A stretch of 64,000 nt of DNA from Arthrobacter sp. ISL-85 (GTDB taxonomy: Bacteria > Actinomycetota > Actinomycetes > Actinomycetales > Micrococcaceae), in the NCBI RefSeq assembly GCF_018613675.1, contig NZ_JAGGPQ010000024.1:62001-126000 (forward strand), in the 5' to 3' direction. Below, piece after piece: positions 25,813 to 33,832 of the stretch. The position numbers and the translations under genes are program-made. Position 1 is the first letter of the stretch. The number at the start of each line of letters is the position of its first letter. The notes under the pieces are model-generated. The model made no database searches and had not been told where the DNA came from. It worked only from the letters and a program-made list of their open reading frames with translations.

Positions 25813-25826
25813 TGTTAGCGCTCACC
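25813..25826. promoter_or_regulatory. Candidate LacI-family operator upstream of the aldose epimerase
   Basis: TGTTAGCGCTCACC has a central AGCGCT and half-sites TGTTA and TCACC, close to the TGTTAGCGCTAACA style of many actinobacterial LacI operators. It lies in the 80-base gap between divergent genes. Confidence 0.45.
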
Positions 25827-25868
25827 AGCGTACCCCAACATTCGCGGGTACTGGATAAGGTTTCCTGC

Positions 25869-26576
25869 ATGGAAACCGCCCCTGACCAGAACCTCGTCGC
25901 CGCCGTCAGGGCTGCACTCCGGGAGCTCGCCGACCCCGCACGCGGCGCGGGGGCCCAGGCGTACATGAAGTCCCCGATTGCCTCGCTTGGCGTTCGGGTT
26001 CCCGAGGTGCGGCGGATCGCAACCCTGGCTGCGCGGGAGTTTCCGCCGGCGTCCGCGGCGCAGCTCCGCGCCACGGTGCTGGTCCTGTGGCGGACCTCCA
26101 TGTTCCGGGAGGAGAAGTACGCGGCCATCGACCTGACGGCAAACCGCCTGGCAGCCGCAGACCTGGACATGCTCCCTGTGTACGAGGAGATCATCCGCAC
26201 CGGCGCGTGGTGGGATTTTGCGGACGGCGTGTCCGGCCGGATCTGCAACCTGCTGCAGGCGCACCCCGGGGAGATGTCCGGGGTCCTCCGCGAATGGAGC
26301 CGGGACCCGGAGCTTTGGATCCGAAGGGCCTCCATTACGTCCCAGCTTCGCGCCAAGGAGGCCACGGACACGGATCTGCTCGCCGCCGTCATCGAACCGA
26401 ACCTTCGGGACCGGGAGTTCTTCATCCGCAAGGCGATCGGCTGGGCGCTGCGCGAGTATGCCAAGACGGCTCCCGAGTGGGTGGAGGCGTTCGCCGCCCG
26501 GCACCGGGACGTCATGAGTCCGCTGTCGCGGAGGGAGGCGCTGCGCGGGATCGAAAGCGGGGCCGCACGGCGTTAA
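25869..26576 (+). CDS. DNA alkylation repair protein, AlkD-like HEAT-repeat glycosylase
   Basis: AlkD-type enzymes excise N3- and N7-alkylpurines without base flipping. Helical repeats run through the protein: GVRVPEVRRIATLAAREFPPAS, WRTSMFREEKYAAIDLTANRL, then TGAWWDFADGVSGRICNLLQ, where the Trp and Asp correspond to the catalytic-face residues, followed by WIRRASITSQLRAKEATD and FFIRKAIGWALREYAKTAPEWVEAFAARH. The ATG at 25869 gives 235 residues, as expected. The upstream in-frame ATG at 25812 would run into the promoter region. It is convergent with MptB, six bases apart. Confidence 0.88.
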   Translation: METAPDQNLVAAVRAALRELADPARGAGAQAYMKSPIASLGVRVPEVRRIATLAAREFPPASAAQLRATVLVLWRTSMFREEKYAAIDLTANRLAAADLDMLPVYEEIIRTGAWWDFADGVSGRICNLLQAHPGEMSGVLREWSRDPELWIRRASITSQLRAKEATDTDLLAAVIEPNLRDREFFIRKAIGWALREYAKTAPEWVEAFAARHRDVMSPLSRREALRGIESGAARR

Positions 26577-26582
26577 CGACTG

Positions 26583-28139
26583 CTAGATCACGGGACGTTC
26601 GACGACGGGCTGATGTGTTTTGCGGAACAGCCTGCGGGTGCCGGGGTCCCAGAAGATCAGGTACAGGGCAAAGAGCAGGGCGGTCAGCGCCGCGGCAATA
26701 CGGGCCAGGGCAAGGGCGAAGCCGAGGTCCTGGGTCTGCAGGTAGGGGAAGACGTCCAGCTGGTCCGAAATGGCGTAGATCATGAAGAAGGACACTACGA
26801 AGTACAGGGCCTTGACCTGCCAGTCGTTGCGTATGCCGGTCACGGCAAACAGCGGTATGAGCCAAACGACGTACCAGGCCTGGATGATGGGGGCCAGCAG
26901 GACCACGGCGGCCAGGGCGAGCGTAAGGCGGCGCATGAGGCGGTCATAGTCGCCCCTGAGGATCTGCCAGGCGACGATGCCCACGGCAAGCAGCTTCCCG
27001 GCGTCGAACACCCAGCCTGCGGGCACCGAGCCGTCAAAGCCGAAAGCGTTGGCCAGGGACCCCACCACCATGCCGATCAAGCCAACGGGGGCGTACCAAA
27101 TGGAAATGCTACCGGGAGCGGAAAGGCCGTTGATCCAGCCGAAGCCGAACCCGTTGACCATGCTCATGGCGGTCAGGATCGCCAGGCTCAGGGCGGCAGT
27201 CAGCGCCCAGAAGGCGATCTTCCGCAGCCACCCTGCCTGTTTGCCCGCCCAGAGGAGGCCGATGAACGGCAGGAAGACGATGGTGATGGGCTTCACCGCG
27301 ATGGACAGGGTCACCAGGACGATCCCGCGGACCTGGCGCCGGGTGGCCGAGTAGTACAGCCCGGCGAGGGCAAGCCCGATCATCAGTGAATCGTTGTGGA
27401 CGCTGGCGATGAAGTTGGTCAGGAAGAGCGGGTTGGCTACGGTCAGCCACAGGGCCCTGTGCGGGTTCACGCCGTGGAGTTCGGCGAGCCGGGGCACATA
27501 GACGACGCAGAGCACCACGCCGGCCAGCGCCACCAGCCGGAAGAGCATGACGCACGTCTCCGGCTGGACGCTGGTGGCCCAAACCACCAGTTGCTCGATC
27601 CACAGGAACAGCTGGCCGTAGGGAACCGGGGCCTCGGTCCACATTTTGTCTGCGCCCAGCTGGAAGTAGTTGGACAGGGCGGAGATGCCGTGTTCGTATG
27701 GGTTGAAGCCTTCCACCATCAGGCGCCCCTGGCCGATGTATGCGTAGACATCGCGGCTGAACAGGGGCACGCTGAACATCATGGGAAGTCCCCAGGCCAC
27801 CACCGCGGTGAGAGTTGCCCGCCGCGCCTGTTCGCCCCATAACCGGACTTTCTGGCCGAGCCGCAGCCAGGCACGCACCAGCAGCATGCCCCCCACAGCC
27901 ACCAGGACGATGGACAGCGCCACGCCGGGAGCCTCGGTCCGCATCCAGATGAAGACGGGCATGCGGCGCAGCTCGGAGACAGGGGCCAGCCAGCCAACCC
28001 CAATGGATCCGATCATCATGAACATGGAGCCCAGGAAGCCGGCAAGGAGCGGCGAGCGGGGATTGTCCACCTCGGCACTGCCCGTTCCGGCAGTGCCGGC
28101 CGCCGCCATCTCCCCCGTCGCGGGCACAGGCGCCGTCAT
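26583..28139 (-). CDS. mptB: Polyprenol-phosphomannose-dependent alpha-1,6-mannosyltransferase MptB-like
   Basis: A GT-C type membrane glycosyltransferase that starts the alpha-1,6-mannan core of lipomannan-like glycolipids in mycolic and related actinobacteria. Roughly a dozen hydrophobic segments span the 518 residues. The first extracytoplasmic loop carries VPLFSRDVYAYIGQGRLMVEGFNPYEHGISAL, the family's conserved segment with acidic and Tyr residues; VANPLFLTNFIASVHNDSLMIGLAL is another. The ATG at 28139 is chosen; a TTG five codons upstream is possible. No other lipomannan gene is nearby. Substrate is by family. Confidence 0.88.
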   Translation of the reverse strand: MTAPVPATGEMAAAGTAGTGSAEVDNPRSPLLAGFLGSMFMMIGSIGVGWLAPVSELRRMPVFIWMRTEAPGVALSIVLVAVGGMLLVRAWLRLGQKVRLWGEQARRATLTAVVAWGLPMMFSVPLFSRDVYAYIGQGRLMVEGFNPYEHGISALSNYFQLGADKMWTEAPVPYGQLFLWIEQLVVWATSVQPETCVMLFRLVALAGVVLCVVYVPRLAELHGVNPHRALWLTVANPLFLTNFIASVHNDSLMIGLALAGLYYSATRRQVRGIVLVTLSIAVKPITIVFLPFIGLLWAGKQAGWLRKIAFWALTAALSLAILTAMSMVNGFGFGWINGLSAPGSISIWYAPVGLIGMVVGSLANAFGFDGSVPAGWVFDAGKLLAVGIVAWQILRGDYDRLMRRLTLALAAVVLLAPIIQAWYVVWLIPLFAVTGIRNDWQVKALYFVVSFFMIYAISDQLDVFPYLQTQDLGFALALARIAAALTALLFALYLIFWDPGTRRLFRKTHQPVVERPVI

Positions 28140-28295
28140 CTCAGGATCGTCCAATCTTCTTGCGTTTTCCGCGGTTCACCCGGCGGGCCGCGCAGGCCGG
28201 CCGGGACACGATTCAAGGGCGGAAGGGCGACCCGCCGCGTACCCGAAATCCTAGCATCGGCAGGGTGCCCGGAGGTGTAACGGTAGGCTGGTCCG

Positions 28296-28925
28296 GTGCC
28301 TATATCTAACGAACGAATCGTCTGGATCGACTGTGAAATGACCGGTCTGGACATCAAGAACGACGCCCTGATCGAGGTGGCAGCCCTGGTCACCGACTCG
28401 GAGCTGAACATCCTGGGGGACGGGGTTGATGTCGTCATCAAACCCGACGACGCCGCCGTGGCCCAGATGTCCGACTTCGTCCGGGACATGCACACCAAGT
28501 CCGGGCTGCTGGCGGAACTGCCGCACGGCAAGACGATGGCAGAAGCAGAGGCCGCGGTCATGGAGTACATCTCCAACTGGGTTCCGGATCCGCGCAAAGC
28601 GCCGCTGGGGGGCAACTCGGTGGGAACCGACCGCGTATTCCTGTCCCGCGACATGCCTGCAGTGGTGGAGCACCTCCACTACCGGGTGATCGACGTCAGC
28701 ACCATCAAGGAGCTGTCGCGCCGCTGGTACGCCCGGGCGTACTTCCAGTCACCGGCGAAGAAAGGTGGCCACCGCGCCCTGGGAGACATCAAGGATTCCA
28801 TTGATGAGCTCCGGTACTACCGGGAAGCAGTCTTCGTCCCCGCCCCTGGGCCGGACAGCGCCAAGGCCCAGAAGATTGCCGGCAGAATCGCAAACGGCGA
28901 CGCCGAAGCCCAAGCCGGGGAGTAA
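28296..28925 (+). CDS. orn: Oligoribonuclease
   Basis: Degrades two- to five-nucleotide RNAs and linear cyclic-di-nucleotide products. The DEDDh exonuclease residues are visible: WIDCEMTGLD at 10-19 (Asp12, Glu14), the central FVRDMHTKSGLL, and HRALGDIKDSIDELRYYR with the final His and Asp. The length is 209 residues, with a short Ala/Gln-rich tail beyond the E. coli length. GTG start. tRNA-His follows 130 bases downstream. Confidence 0.96.
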   Translation: MPISNERIVWIDCEMTGLDIKNDALIEVAALVTDSELNILGDGVDVVIKPDDAAVAQMSDFVRDMHTKSGLLAELPHGKTMAEAEAAVMEYISNWVPDPRKAPLGGNSVGTDRVFLSRDMPAVVEHLHYRVIDVSTIKELSRRWYARAYFQSPAKKGGHRALGDIKDSIDELRYYREAVFVPAPGPDSAKAQKIAGRIANGDAEAQAGE

Positions 28926-29053
28926 TCTGCGCCACGTTTGGATGAAATTTTGCTGAAATCGGAGAAAGTGGACAAAGCACACCTTCCGAGCAGGTAAGCT
29001 ATTTGAGTTGCGTTTCCAGGGAGCCGCTACTGCGGAATTCCCTAGAAGCTCAT

Positions 29054-29127
29054 GGTGGGCGTAGCTCAGTTGGCAGAGCGCCTGGTTGTGGTCCAGGAGG
29101 TCGCGGGTTCAACCCCCGTCGCTCACC
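29054..29127 (+). tRNA. tRNA-His (anticodon GTG)
   Basis: The acceptor GTGGGCG pairs with CGCTCAC, and the extra 5' G at 29054 faces C at 29127, the G-1:C73 pair that identifies tRNA-His. Anticodon stem CCTGG/CCAGG closes loop TTGTGGT. The T arm is CGGGTTCAACCCCCG. Confidence 0.95.
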
Positions 29128-29154
29128 CTCACGGGGCGGCATGCAGCCGCCAAC

Positions 29155-29193
29155 AAGGAGGCCGCACCGGATATCCGGTGCGGCCTCCTTTTT
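29155..29193 (+). terminator. Strong intrinsic terminator after tRNA-His
   Basis: A 16-bp perfect stem beginning AAGGAGGCCGCACCGG with an ATAT loop, ending in a run of five T. It ends the tRNA-His transcript before the def gene. Confidence 0.9.
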
Positions 29194-29255
29194 CGTGCCC
29201 CATCCGGGCACGTGCATTGCAGCCGGGGACACCGCGAAGCCGAAGGACTAACGAT

Positions 29256-29828
29256 ATGACCGTTCTGCCGATCACCATCTGGGGCGAGCCTGTCCTGCAC
29301 CGCCGCGCCGCCGAGGTGGAGGTATTCGATGACGAACTGCGCGCCCTGATTGCGGACATGGTCGAAACCAACAACGCCGCCAACGGTGTGGGCCTCGCCG
29401 CCCCGCAGATCGGCGTGGGCAAACGGATCTTCGTTTATAAGTACGCCAACGACGACGGCGCTCCCCCTGCCGGTGTTCTGGTGAATCCCGTCCTGACCCT
29501 GTCCAAAATCTCCGGTGCTGCTCCCGACCCCGACGAGGAGGAAGAGGGCTGCCTGTCCTTCCCGGGCGAACAGTACCCGCTCAAGCGGGCCGAATGGGCC
29601 CGGGTGGAGGGATTTGACGGGTTCGGAGAACCGGTCAGGTTCGAGGCAACAGGGTGGTTCGCCAGGGTCATCCAGCACGAGTACGACCATCTGGACGGCA
29701 AGCTGTACGTCAACCGGCTGATGGACCGGTATTCCCGCAAGGCCATGAAGCAGGCCAAGAAGAACGGCTGGGGCGTGCCTGGGCTGACGTGGCTGCCCGG
29801 CGTGGACCCCGATCCGTTCGGCCACTGA
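29256..29828 (+). CDS. def: Peptide deformylase
   Basis: Removes the formyl group from nascent polypeptides. Three motifs are intact: GVGLAAPQIG at residues 44-53, EGCLSFP with the metal Cys99, and HEYDHLDG with His141, Glu142 and His145. The 190 residues include a typical actinobacterial insertion with acidic DPDEEEE before the second motif. ATG at 29256, after the tRNA-His terminator, so it has its own promoter. Confidence 0.96.
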   Translation: MTVLPITIWGEPVLHRRAAEVEVFDDELRALIADMVETNNAANGVGLAAPQIGVGKRIFVYKYANDDGAPPAGVLVNPVLTLSKISGAAPDPDEEEEGCLSFPGEQYPLKRAEWARVEGFDGFGEPVRFEATGWFARVIQHEYDHLDGKLYVNRLMDRYSRKAMKQAKKNGWGVPGLTWLPGVDPDPFGH

Positions 29829-29850
29829 CCCTTCCGGGGGGATCCCCCGA

Positions 29851-30648
29851 TCAGCCTGCGGTGATGGTCGGCTGATTGGGGCACGCTGCAAGGACCCGCT
29901 TCATGGCGTCCTTTTCGGCGGCCGTCACCCACAGCCCGTACGCGGCTTTCACGGAGATCTGGCGGGCCACGTAATGGCAGCGGATCGCAGTGTTCTTCGG
30001 CAGCCAGGTGGCAGCATCTCCTGCGCTTTTTTGCTGGTTTGCTGCGCCGTCCGCCGCAACGAGGTTCAGCGGATCATTGGCCAGGCTCTGGCGTTCCTTG
30101 GGCCCTAAACGCTGGGCGCCCTTTTGCCAGGCGTCGCCGAGGGCCACGACATGGTCGATCTGGACTGCGCGGCTGCTGTCGGAACCGCGCCGGAAATCCA
30201 CGTCCTGGCCCGTATAGGGCTCCCGGAAGTGCCCGGCCGTCACCTTGCAGGTGGAACCCTCGGAGAAGACAACATCGGCGAGATCCCGGCGAAGGATGTC
30301 GTTGCGGGTATCGCAGCCGTTCCGGTCAACATCGAGCCATGCCTGGCCGAAGGCCTCGCGGCTGTAATCGGTGCTGGGCGCCCTGCCTTTTATGGCCAGG
30401 CCGTCCAGGGCCGCGAGTGCACTTCCCGCTGGCACCGGGTTGGGCTCCTGGACCGGCTTCATCCAGGCGGCGTCGAAGACCGGCGCCTCAGATGGCCCCT
30501 CAGCGGCCGGTCCTGCTGCCGGGAACTGCCCCGCGGTGAAGAACCAGAACAGCGCGGCCAGGATTAATGCGGCGGCCGTAATGAGAAGCGCCCAGGCCTG
30601 CCGGGAACGGCGGCGTGCGCGGCGGTAGGCAGACCAGCTGACGGTCAC
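29851..30648 (-). CDS. Secreted or membrane-anchored HNH endonuclease family protein
   Basis: A basic N-terminus (YRRARRRSRQ) and one transmembrane or signal segment (WALLITAAALILAALFWFF, residues 19-37) place the rest outside. The nuclease domain resembles the DUF1524/GmrSD-type HNH group: VQIDHVVALGDAWQKGA with the metal His pair, and LANDPLNLVAADGAANQQKSAGDAATWLP. Upstream Asp/Arg-rich segments include DVDRNGCDTRNDILRR and a conserved Cys pair with STCKVTAG. GTG start; 265 residues. Nutrient DNA degradation outside the cell is the likely role; no cognate modification gene is adjacent. Confidence 0.85.
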   Translation of the reverse strand: MTVSWSAYRRARRRSRQAWALLITAAALILAALFWFFTAGQFPAAGPAAEGPSEAPVFDAAWMKPVQEPNPVPAGSALAALDGLAIKGRAPSTDYSREAFGQAWLDVDRNGCDTRNDILRRDLADVVFSEGSTCKVTAGHFREPYTGQDVDFRRGSDSSRAVQIDHVVALGDAWQKGAQRLGPKERQSLANDPLNLVAADGAANQQKSAGDAATWLPKNTAIRCHYVARQISVKAAYGLWVTAAEKDAMKRVLAACPNQPTITAG

Positions 30649-30775
30649 GGGGTTGCCGCCGGAAAGGGAAAGTCAGGCACCCCCAGAGCCTAGAACAAAG
30701 GGCAAGCCCGGCCGCTGATATCCACACTGTTGAGGACGAGTGATGGGTCACAAGGGCCTGACAGCTGCCGTTGGG

Positions 30776-30985
30776 CTACTGTTCCCGGGTAACCCTTCGA
30801 AGGTCTTCTTCCGCGATGGCCAGCAGTCCCTCGAGCTGGCGCACCCTCTCATCGCTGACGTCCCCGGTTTTGTGGGCGGCCCGGGCACGCTCGAGCAGCC
30901 GCACGGCTTCCTTATGGTTGGCCTTGGCCACGTCCAGTGCGTGCTCGAGAGTGGTTTCGTGCTGAAGGGTCGATTCGTTGTCCAT
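30776..30985 (-). CDS. Small helical hypothetical protein
   Basis: A 69-residue, highly charged, predicted coiled-coil protein: repeated heptad-like ALDVAKANHKEAVRLLERARAAHK and VRQLEGLLAIAEEDLRRVTREQ. No domain recognised. It lies alone between the HNH nuclease and the gapB terminator. The ribosome site is weak. A longer reading frame in another phase covers the same area but has no coding character. Confidence 0.5.
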   Translation of the reverse strand: MDNESTLQHETTLEHALDVAKANHKEAVRLLERARAAHKTGDVSDERVRQLEGLLAIAEEDLRRVTREQ

Positions 30986-31004
30986 GCCACCAGTGTGGTC
31001 CCGT

Positions 31005-31036
31005 TTCCCGGCTGATTCCAGAGAATCAGCCGGGAA
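31005..31036 (-). terminator. Hairpin downstream of gapB
   Basis: TTCCCGGCTGATTC and GAATCAGCCGGGAA form a perfect 14-bp stem with a four-base loop, 23 bases after the gapB stop. No T-run follows on the minus strand, so termination is likely but not proven. Confidence 0.55.
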
Positions 31037-31058
31037 TTCGCAGGACGTGCGCGGATCG

Positions 31059-32537
31059 TTAGACAGCGATAGCGGCCAGGGCGGCGGCGCTTTCCTTGGC
31101 AGGGAACGATGGCGGGTTCACGCCTGCCATCTCCTCCATGACGCGAACCACCTGGCAGCTGTAGCCGAACTCGTTGTCGTACCAGACGTAGAGGACCAGG
31201 TTCTTGTCCGTGGACACCGTGGCCAGGCCGTCCACGATGCCGGCACGGCGGGATCCGACGAAGTCGGTCGAGACCACTTCTGGCGAGTCGATGTAGTCGA
31301 TCTGCTTGCGCAGGTCCGAGTGCAGCGACATTTCGCGCAGGTAGTTGTTGACCTCGTCCTTGGTGGTGCCGTTTTCAAGGGTGAGGTTCAGGATGGCCAG
31401 TGAGACGTCCGGGGTAGGGACGCGGATGGAGCTGCCTGTGAGCTTGCCCAGGAGTTCGGGCAGGGCCTTCGCCACTGCCTTGGCGGCACCGGTTTCGGTG
31501 ATGACCATGTTCAGAGCAGCCGAACGGCCGCGGCGGTCGCCCTTGTGGAAGTTATCGATCAGGTTCTGGTCGTTCGTGAAGGAGTGGACGGTCTCTACGT
31601 GGCCGTGGACCACGCCGAACTTGTCGTTGATAGCCTTCAGGACCGGGGTGATGGCGTTGGTGGTGCAGGACGCCGCGGAGACGATCTTGTCCGAGTCGGC
31701 GATGTCGCGGTGGTTGATGCCGTGGACGATGTTCTTCAGGTCGCCCTTGCCCGGTGCGGTCAGCAGGACCCGGGCCACGCCCTTGCTCTGCAGGTGCTGG
31801 GACAGGCCTTCGGCGTCGCGCCAGCGGCCAGTGTTGTCCACCACCAGGGCGTTGTTGATGCCATAGGCCGTGTAGTCGATGGTGGCGGGGTCGTTCGAGT
31901 AGATGACCTGGATCTGGACGCCGTTGGCCGTGATGGTGTTGGCGGCCTCGTCGATCCGGATGGTGCCTTCGAAGGACCCATGGACGGAGTCGCGGCGCAG
32001 CAGGCTGGCGCGCTTGGAGAGGTCGTTGTCGGACCCGCGGCGCACCACGATGGCGCGCAGGCGCAGGCCGTGGCCACCGCCGGCCTTTTCGATGAGGATG
32101 CGGGCCAGGAGCCGTCCGATGCGGCCAAAGCCATAGAGCACGACGTCGGTACTGGTGCGGTCATCGCCGCCCCGCTTGCCCACGATCTCGGCGAGCTCTT
32201 CGCGGAGGAATTCCTCCAGGGTGGCGCCGTTGCCTTCTTCCTTGAACTTCTGGTTCAGGCGGGCGATGTCGATCGCCGCGGCACCCAACTCCAGTCCCGC
32301 CAGCGTGTTCAGCAGGGGCGCTGTGTCCTCCAGGAGCAGTTCGTCCTTGCTCATCCGGCGGGCGAACCGGTGCGCCTTGAGGATGTTCATGGTGGACTTG
32401 TTGATCAGGCTCCGGCCGTGGATGCTGGTCACCACGTTGTTATCGCGGTACAGCCTGCCGATCACCGGGATCATGGCCTCGGCGAGGGCCTCCCGGCCCA
32501 TCCACGTATCAAGACAAGAATCAGACGTCTGGCTCAC
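31059..32537 (-). CDS. gapB: Glyceraldehyde-3-phosphate dehydrogenase, long GapB type
   Basis: Interconverts glyceraldehyde 3-phosphate and 1,3-bisphosphoglycerate. The classical catalytic motif SAASCTTNAI is intact, the Rossmann entry is VLYGFGRIGRLLARIL near residue 130, and YVWYDNEFGYSCQVV is at the C-terminus. At 492 residues it has a roughly 125-residue helical N-terminal extension absent from ordinary 335-residue GAPDH; this matches the corynebacterial GapB group used in gluconeogenesis. GTG start with GAGGAAGG upstream. An inverted repeat lies 24 bases upstream of the start. NAD versus NADP use is not decided here. Confidence 0.9.
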   Translation of the reverse strand: MSQTSDSCLDTWMGREALAEAMIPVIGRLYRDNNVVTSIHGRSLINKSTMNILKAHRFARRMSKDELLLEDTAPLLNTLAGLELGAAAIDIARLNQKFKEEGNGATLEEFLREELAEIVGKRGGDDRTSTDVVLYGFGRIGRLLARILIEKAGGGHGLRLRAIVVRRGSDNDLSKRASLLRRDSVHGSFEGTIRIDEAANTITANGVQIQVIYSNDPATIDYTAYGINNALVVDNTGRWRDAEGLSQHLQSKGVARVLLTAPGKGDLKNIVHGINHRDIADSDKIVSAASCTTNAITPVLKAINDKFGVVHGHVETVHSFTNDQNLIDNFHKGDRRGRSAALNMVITETGAAKAVAKALPELLGKLTGSSIRVPTPDVSLAILNLTLENGTTKDEVNNYLREMSLHSDLRKQIDYIDSPEVVSTDFVGSRRAGIVDGLATVSTDKNLVLYVWYDNEFGYSCQVVRVMEEMAGVNPPSFPAKESAAALAAIAV

Positions 32538-32561
32538 AGAAATACCTTCCTCGGTTCAGCC

Positions 32562-32579
32562 GTGTACGTCTTCGTACAC
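32562..32579. promoter_or_regulatory. Inverted repeat in the gapB leader
   Basis: GTGTACG and CGTACAC are perfect arms around TCTT, in the leader between gapB and the terminator of tspO. It could be an operator or a small mRNA hairpin. Confidence 0.4.
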
Positions 32580-32658
32580 AGATGTAGGCCACCTGATGAT
32601 GTCCAGGGGCACCAGCGCCTGCAGGGATGGCCCCCAGGCGCCTGGAGCGCGTGCAAAG

Positions 32659-32693
32659 AAAAACCGCCGGCTGCGAACGCAACTTTCGGCGGT
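32659..32693 (-). terminator. Intrinsic terminator downstream of tspO
   Basis: On the minus strand ACCGCCG pairs with CGGCGGT around an inner GCG-TTC-GC region and is followed by TTTTCTTT. It lies 115 bases after the tspO stop and before gapB. Confidence 0.7.
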
Positions 32694-32807
32694 AGAACTC
32701 CTGCGTCCGGAATCCATTCTAATTTGGCCGGTCGCAGGGAACACGCTTGCGGTGCGTGAAATCACTCACACGCCAGGACGGACGCATTTAGCCGAGGCTG
32801 CTGCCCG

Positions 32808-33341
32808 TCAGTTGTGCATTGCGGAATACAGGTTCAGTGTGGCGGAAAACACGAGCCAGGAAAAGTAGGGCAGCACCAGGTATCCGGCGGCGGTGTCCAC
32901 CGGACCGAACCGCAGGATCAGGAATGCCAGGGTTGCGGTGAGGGCGCAGACGACCGCGAAGGCAGCCCACAGGGCCACCACTCCAAGCATTGGGTAGAGG
33001 GCGAAGAAGGTCACCGGCCACGCAGTGTTAAGCAGCAGTTGAAGCACATAGCCGGCAAGGGCGCCCCCGGACAGGCGGCCTTTGCGCCACACCAGCCACG
33101 CGGCTGCTGCGACGCCGGCGTACAGCACCGGCCAGATGGTCCGGAACATCCACGACGGCGGCATCCACGGCGCTTTCAACGAGCCTGCGTACCAGCCGCC
33201 GGAGTTAAGGATGATTGGTACCGAGGAGAGCACCCACGCAAGGGCGGAGAGAGCCAGGAATCCAGCGAGGGCAACGCACTGTGACCGGGTGCCGGGAATG
33301 CCCGCTGCGGCCGCGGGGCGGGATTCGGGAATTACGGGCAC
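32808..33341 (-). CDS. tspO: TspO/MBR family membrane protein
   Basis: Tryptophan-rich sensory protein that binds porphyrins and steroids in the membrane. Five hydrophobic helices are seen. The family Trp/Pro pattern is present: KAPWMPPSWMFRTIWPVLYAGVAAAAWLVW, then LLLNTAWPVTFFAL and VDTAAGYLVLPYFSWLVFSATLNLYSAMHN. The 177 residues include a 20-residue polar N-terminus. GTG start. It lies between RNase P RNA and gapB on the same strand. Confidence 0.92.
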   Translation of the reverse strand: MPVIPESRPAAAAGIPGTRSQCVALAGFLALSALAWVLSSVPIILNSGGWYAGSLKAPWMPPSWMFRTIWPVLYAGVAAAAWLVWRKGRLSGGALAGYVLQLLLNTAWPVTFFALYPMLGVVALWAAFAVVCALTATLAFLILRFGPVDTAAGYLVLPYFSWLVFSATLNLYSAMHN

Positions 33342-33384
33342 GGTTCAGGATCCCCGACGCAAAGCCCGGTGGTCAAACGCGGTA

Positions 33385-33782
33385 TGTGGATGGGACAGCC
33401 GGTACGCCGGGTTCTGTTCTCCCCCGCCGTTACCGGCAAGGGAGCGACGGCCATCCATCTACGAGTACCGTTGCCGGCACCCTCCAGCGGCCTACCCGGA
33501 CACTCGGGCGGGCAGCCCTCGATCGTGTCCTGTCTGGCCTTGCTCCGGGTGGGGTTTACCTAGCCTTCCCGGTCACCCGGGAAGCTGGTGGTCTCTTACA
33601 CCACCGTTTCACCCTTACCTGCCCTTCCCGGCCCGGGGCCGGAAATGCAGGCGGTCTGTTTTCTGTGGCACTGGCCTGCGGGTTACCCCGAGTGGGCGTT
33701 ACCCACCACCCTGCCCTGCGGAGCCCGGACGTTCCTCGAGCCACTTGCGTGGCGCGCGGCCGTCTGGCTGTCCCATCCGGGT
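33385..33782 (-). ncRNA. rnpB: RNase P RNA, bacterial type A
   Basis: The ribozyme that matures tRNA 5' ends. The P1 helix is perfect: GGATGGGACAGCC at the 5' end (33766-33778 complement) with GGCTGTCCCATCC at the 3' end (33388-33400). Conserved core elements read on the minus strand include GAGGAACGTCCGGGCTCC near the 5' end, CAGGGTGGTGGGTAACGCCC, the universal AAGGGTGAAACGGTG and GGTAAACCCCACC, and the late GTAGATGGATG. The roughly 395-base length is correct. End points are set from the P1 helix, accurate to a few bases. Confidence 0.95.
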
Positions 33783-33832
33783 CCCAGTCTACCGGCGCTG
33801 CCGGCCACTTTTGTCGCCGGTAGGATCGGACG

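Noticed and set aside
28969..29000. Possible promoter of tRNA-His (TGGACA and TAAGCT)
   Set aside because: The spacing of 20 bases is too long for a confident call.
29837..29848. GGGGGATCCCCC palindrome between def and the HNH gene
   Set aside because: Simple GC palindrome with no T-run; too weak to call a terminator by itself.
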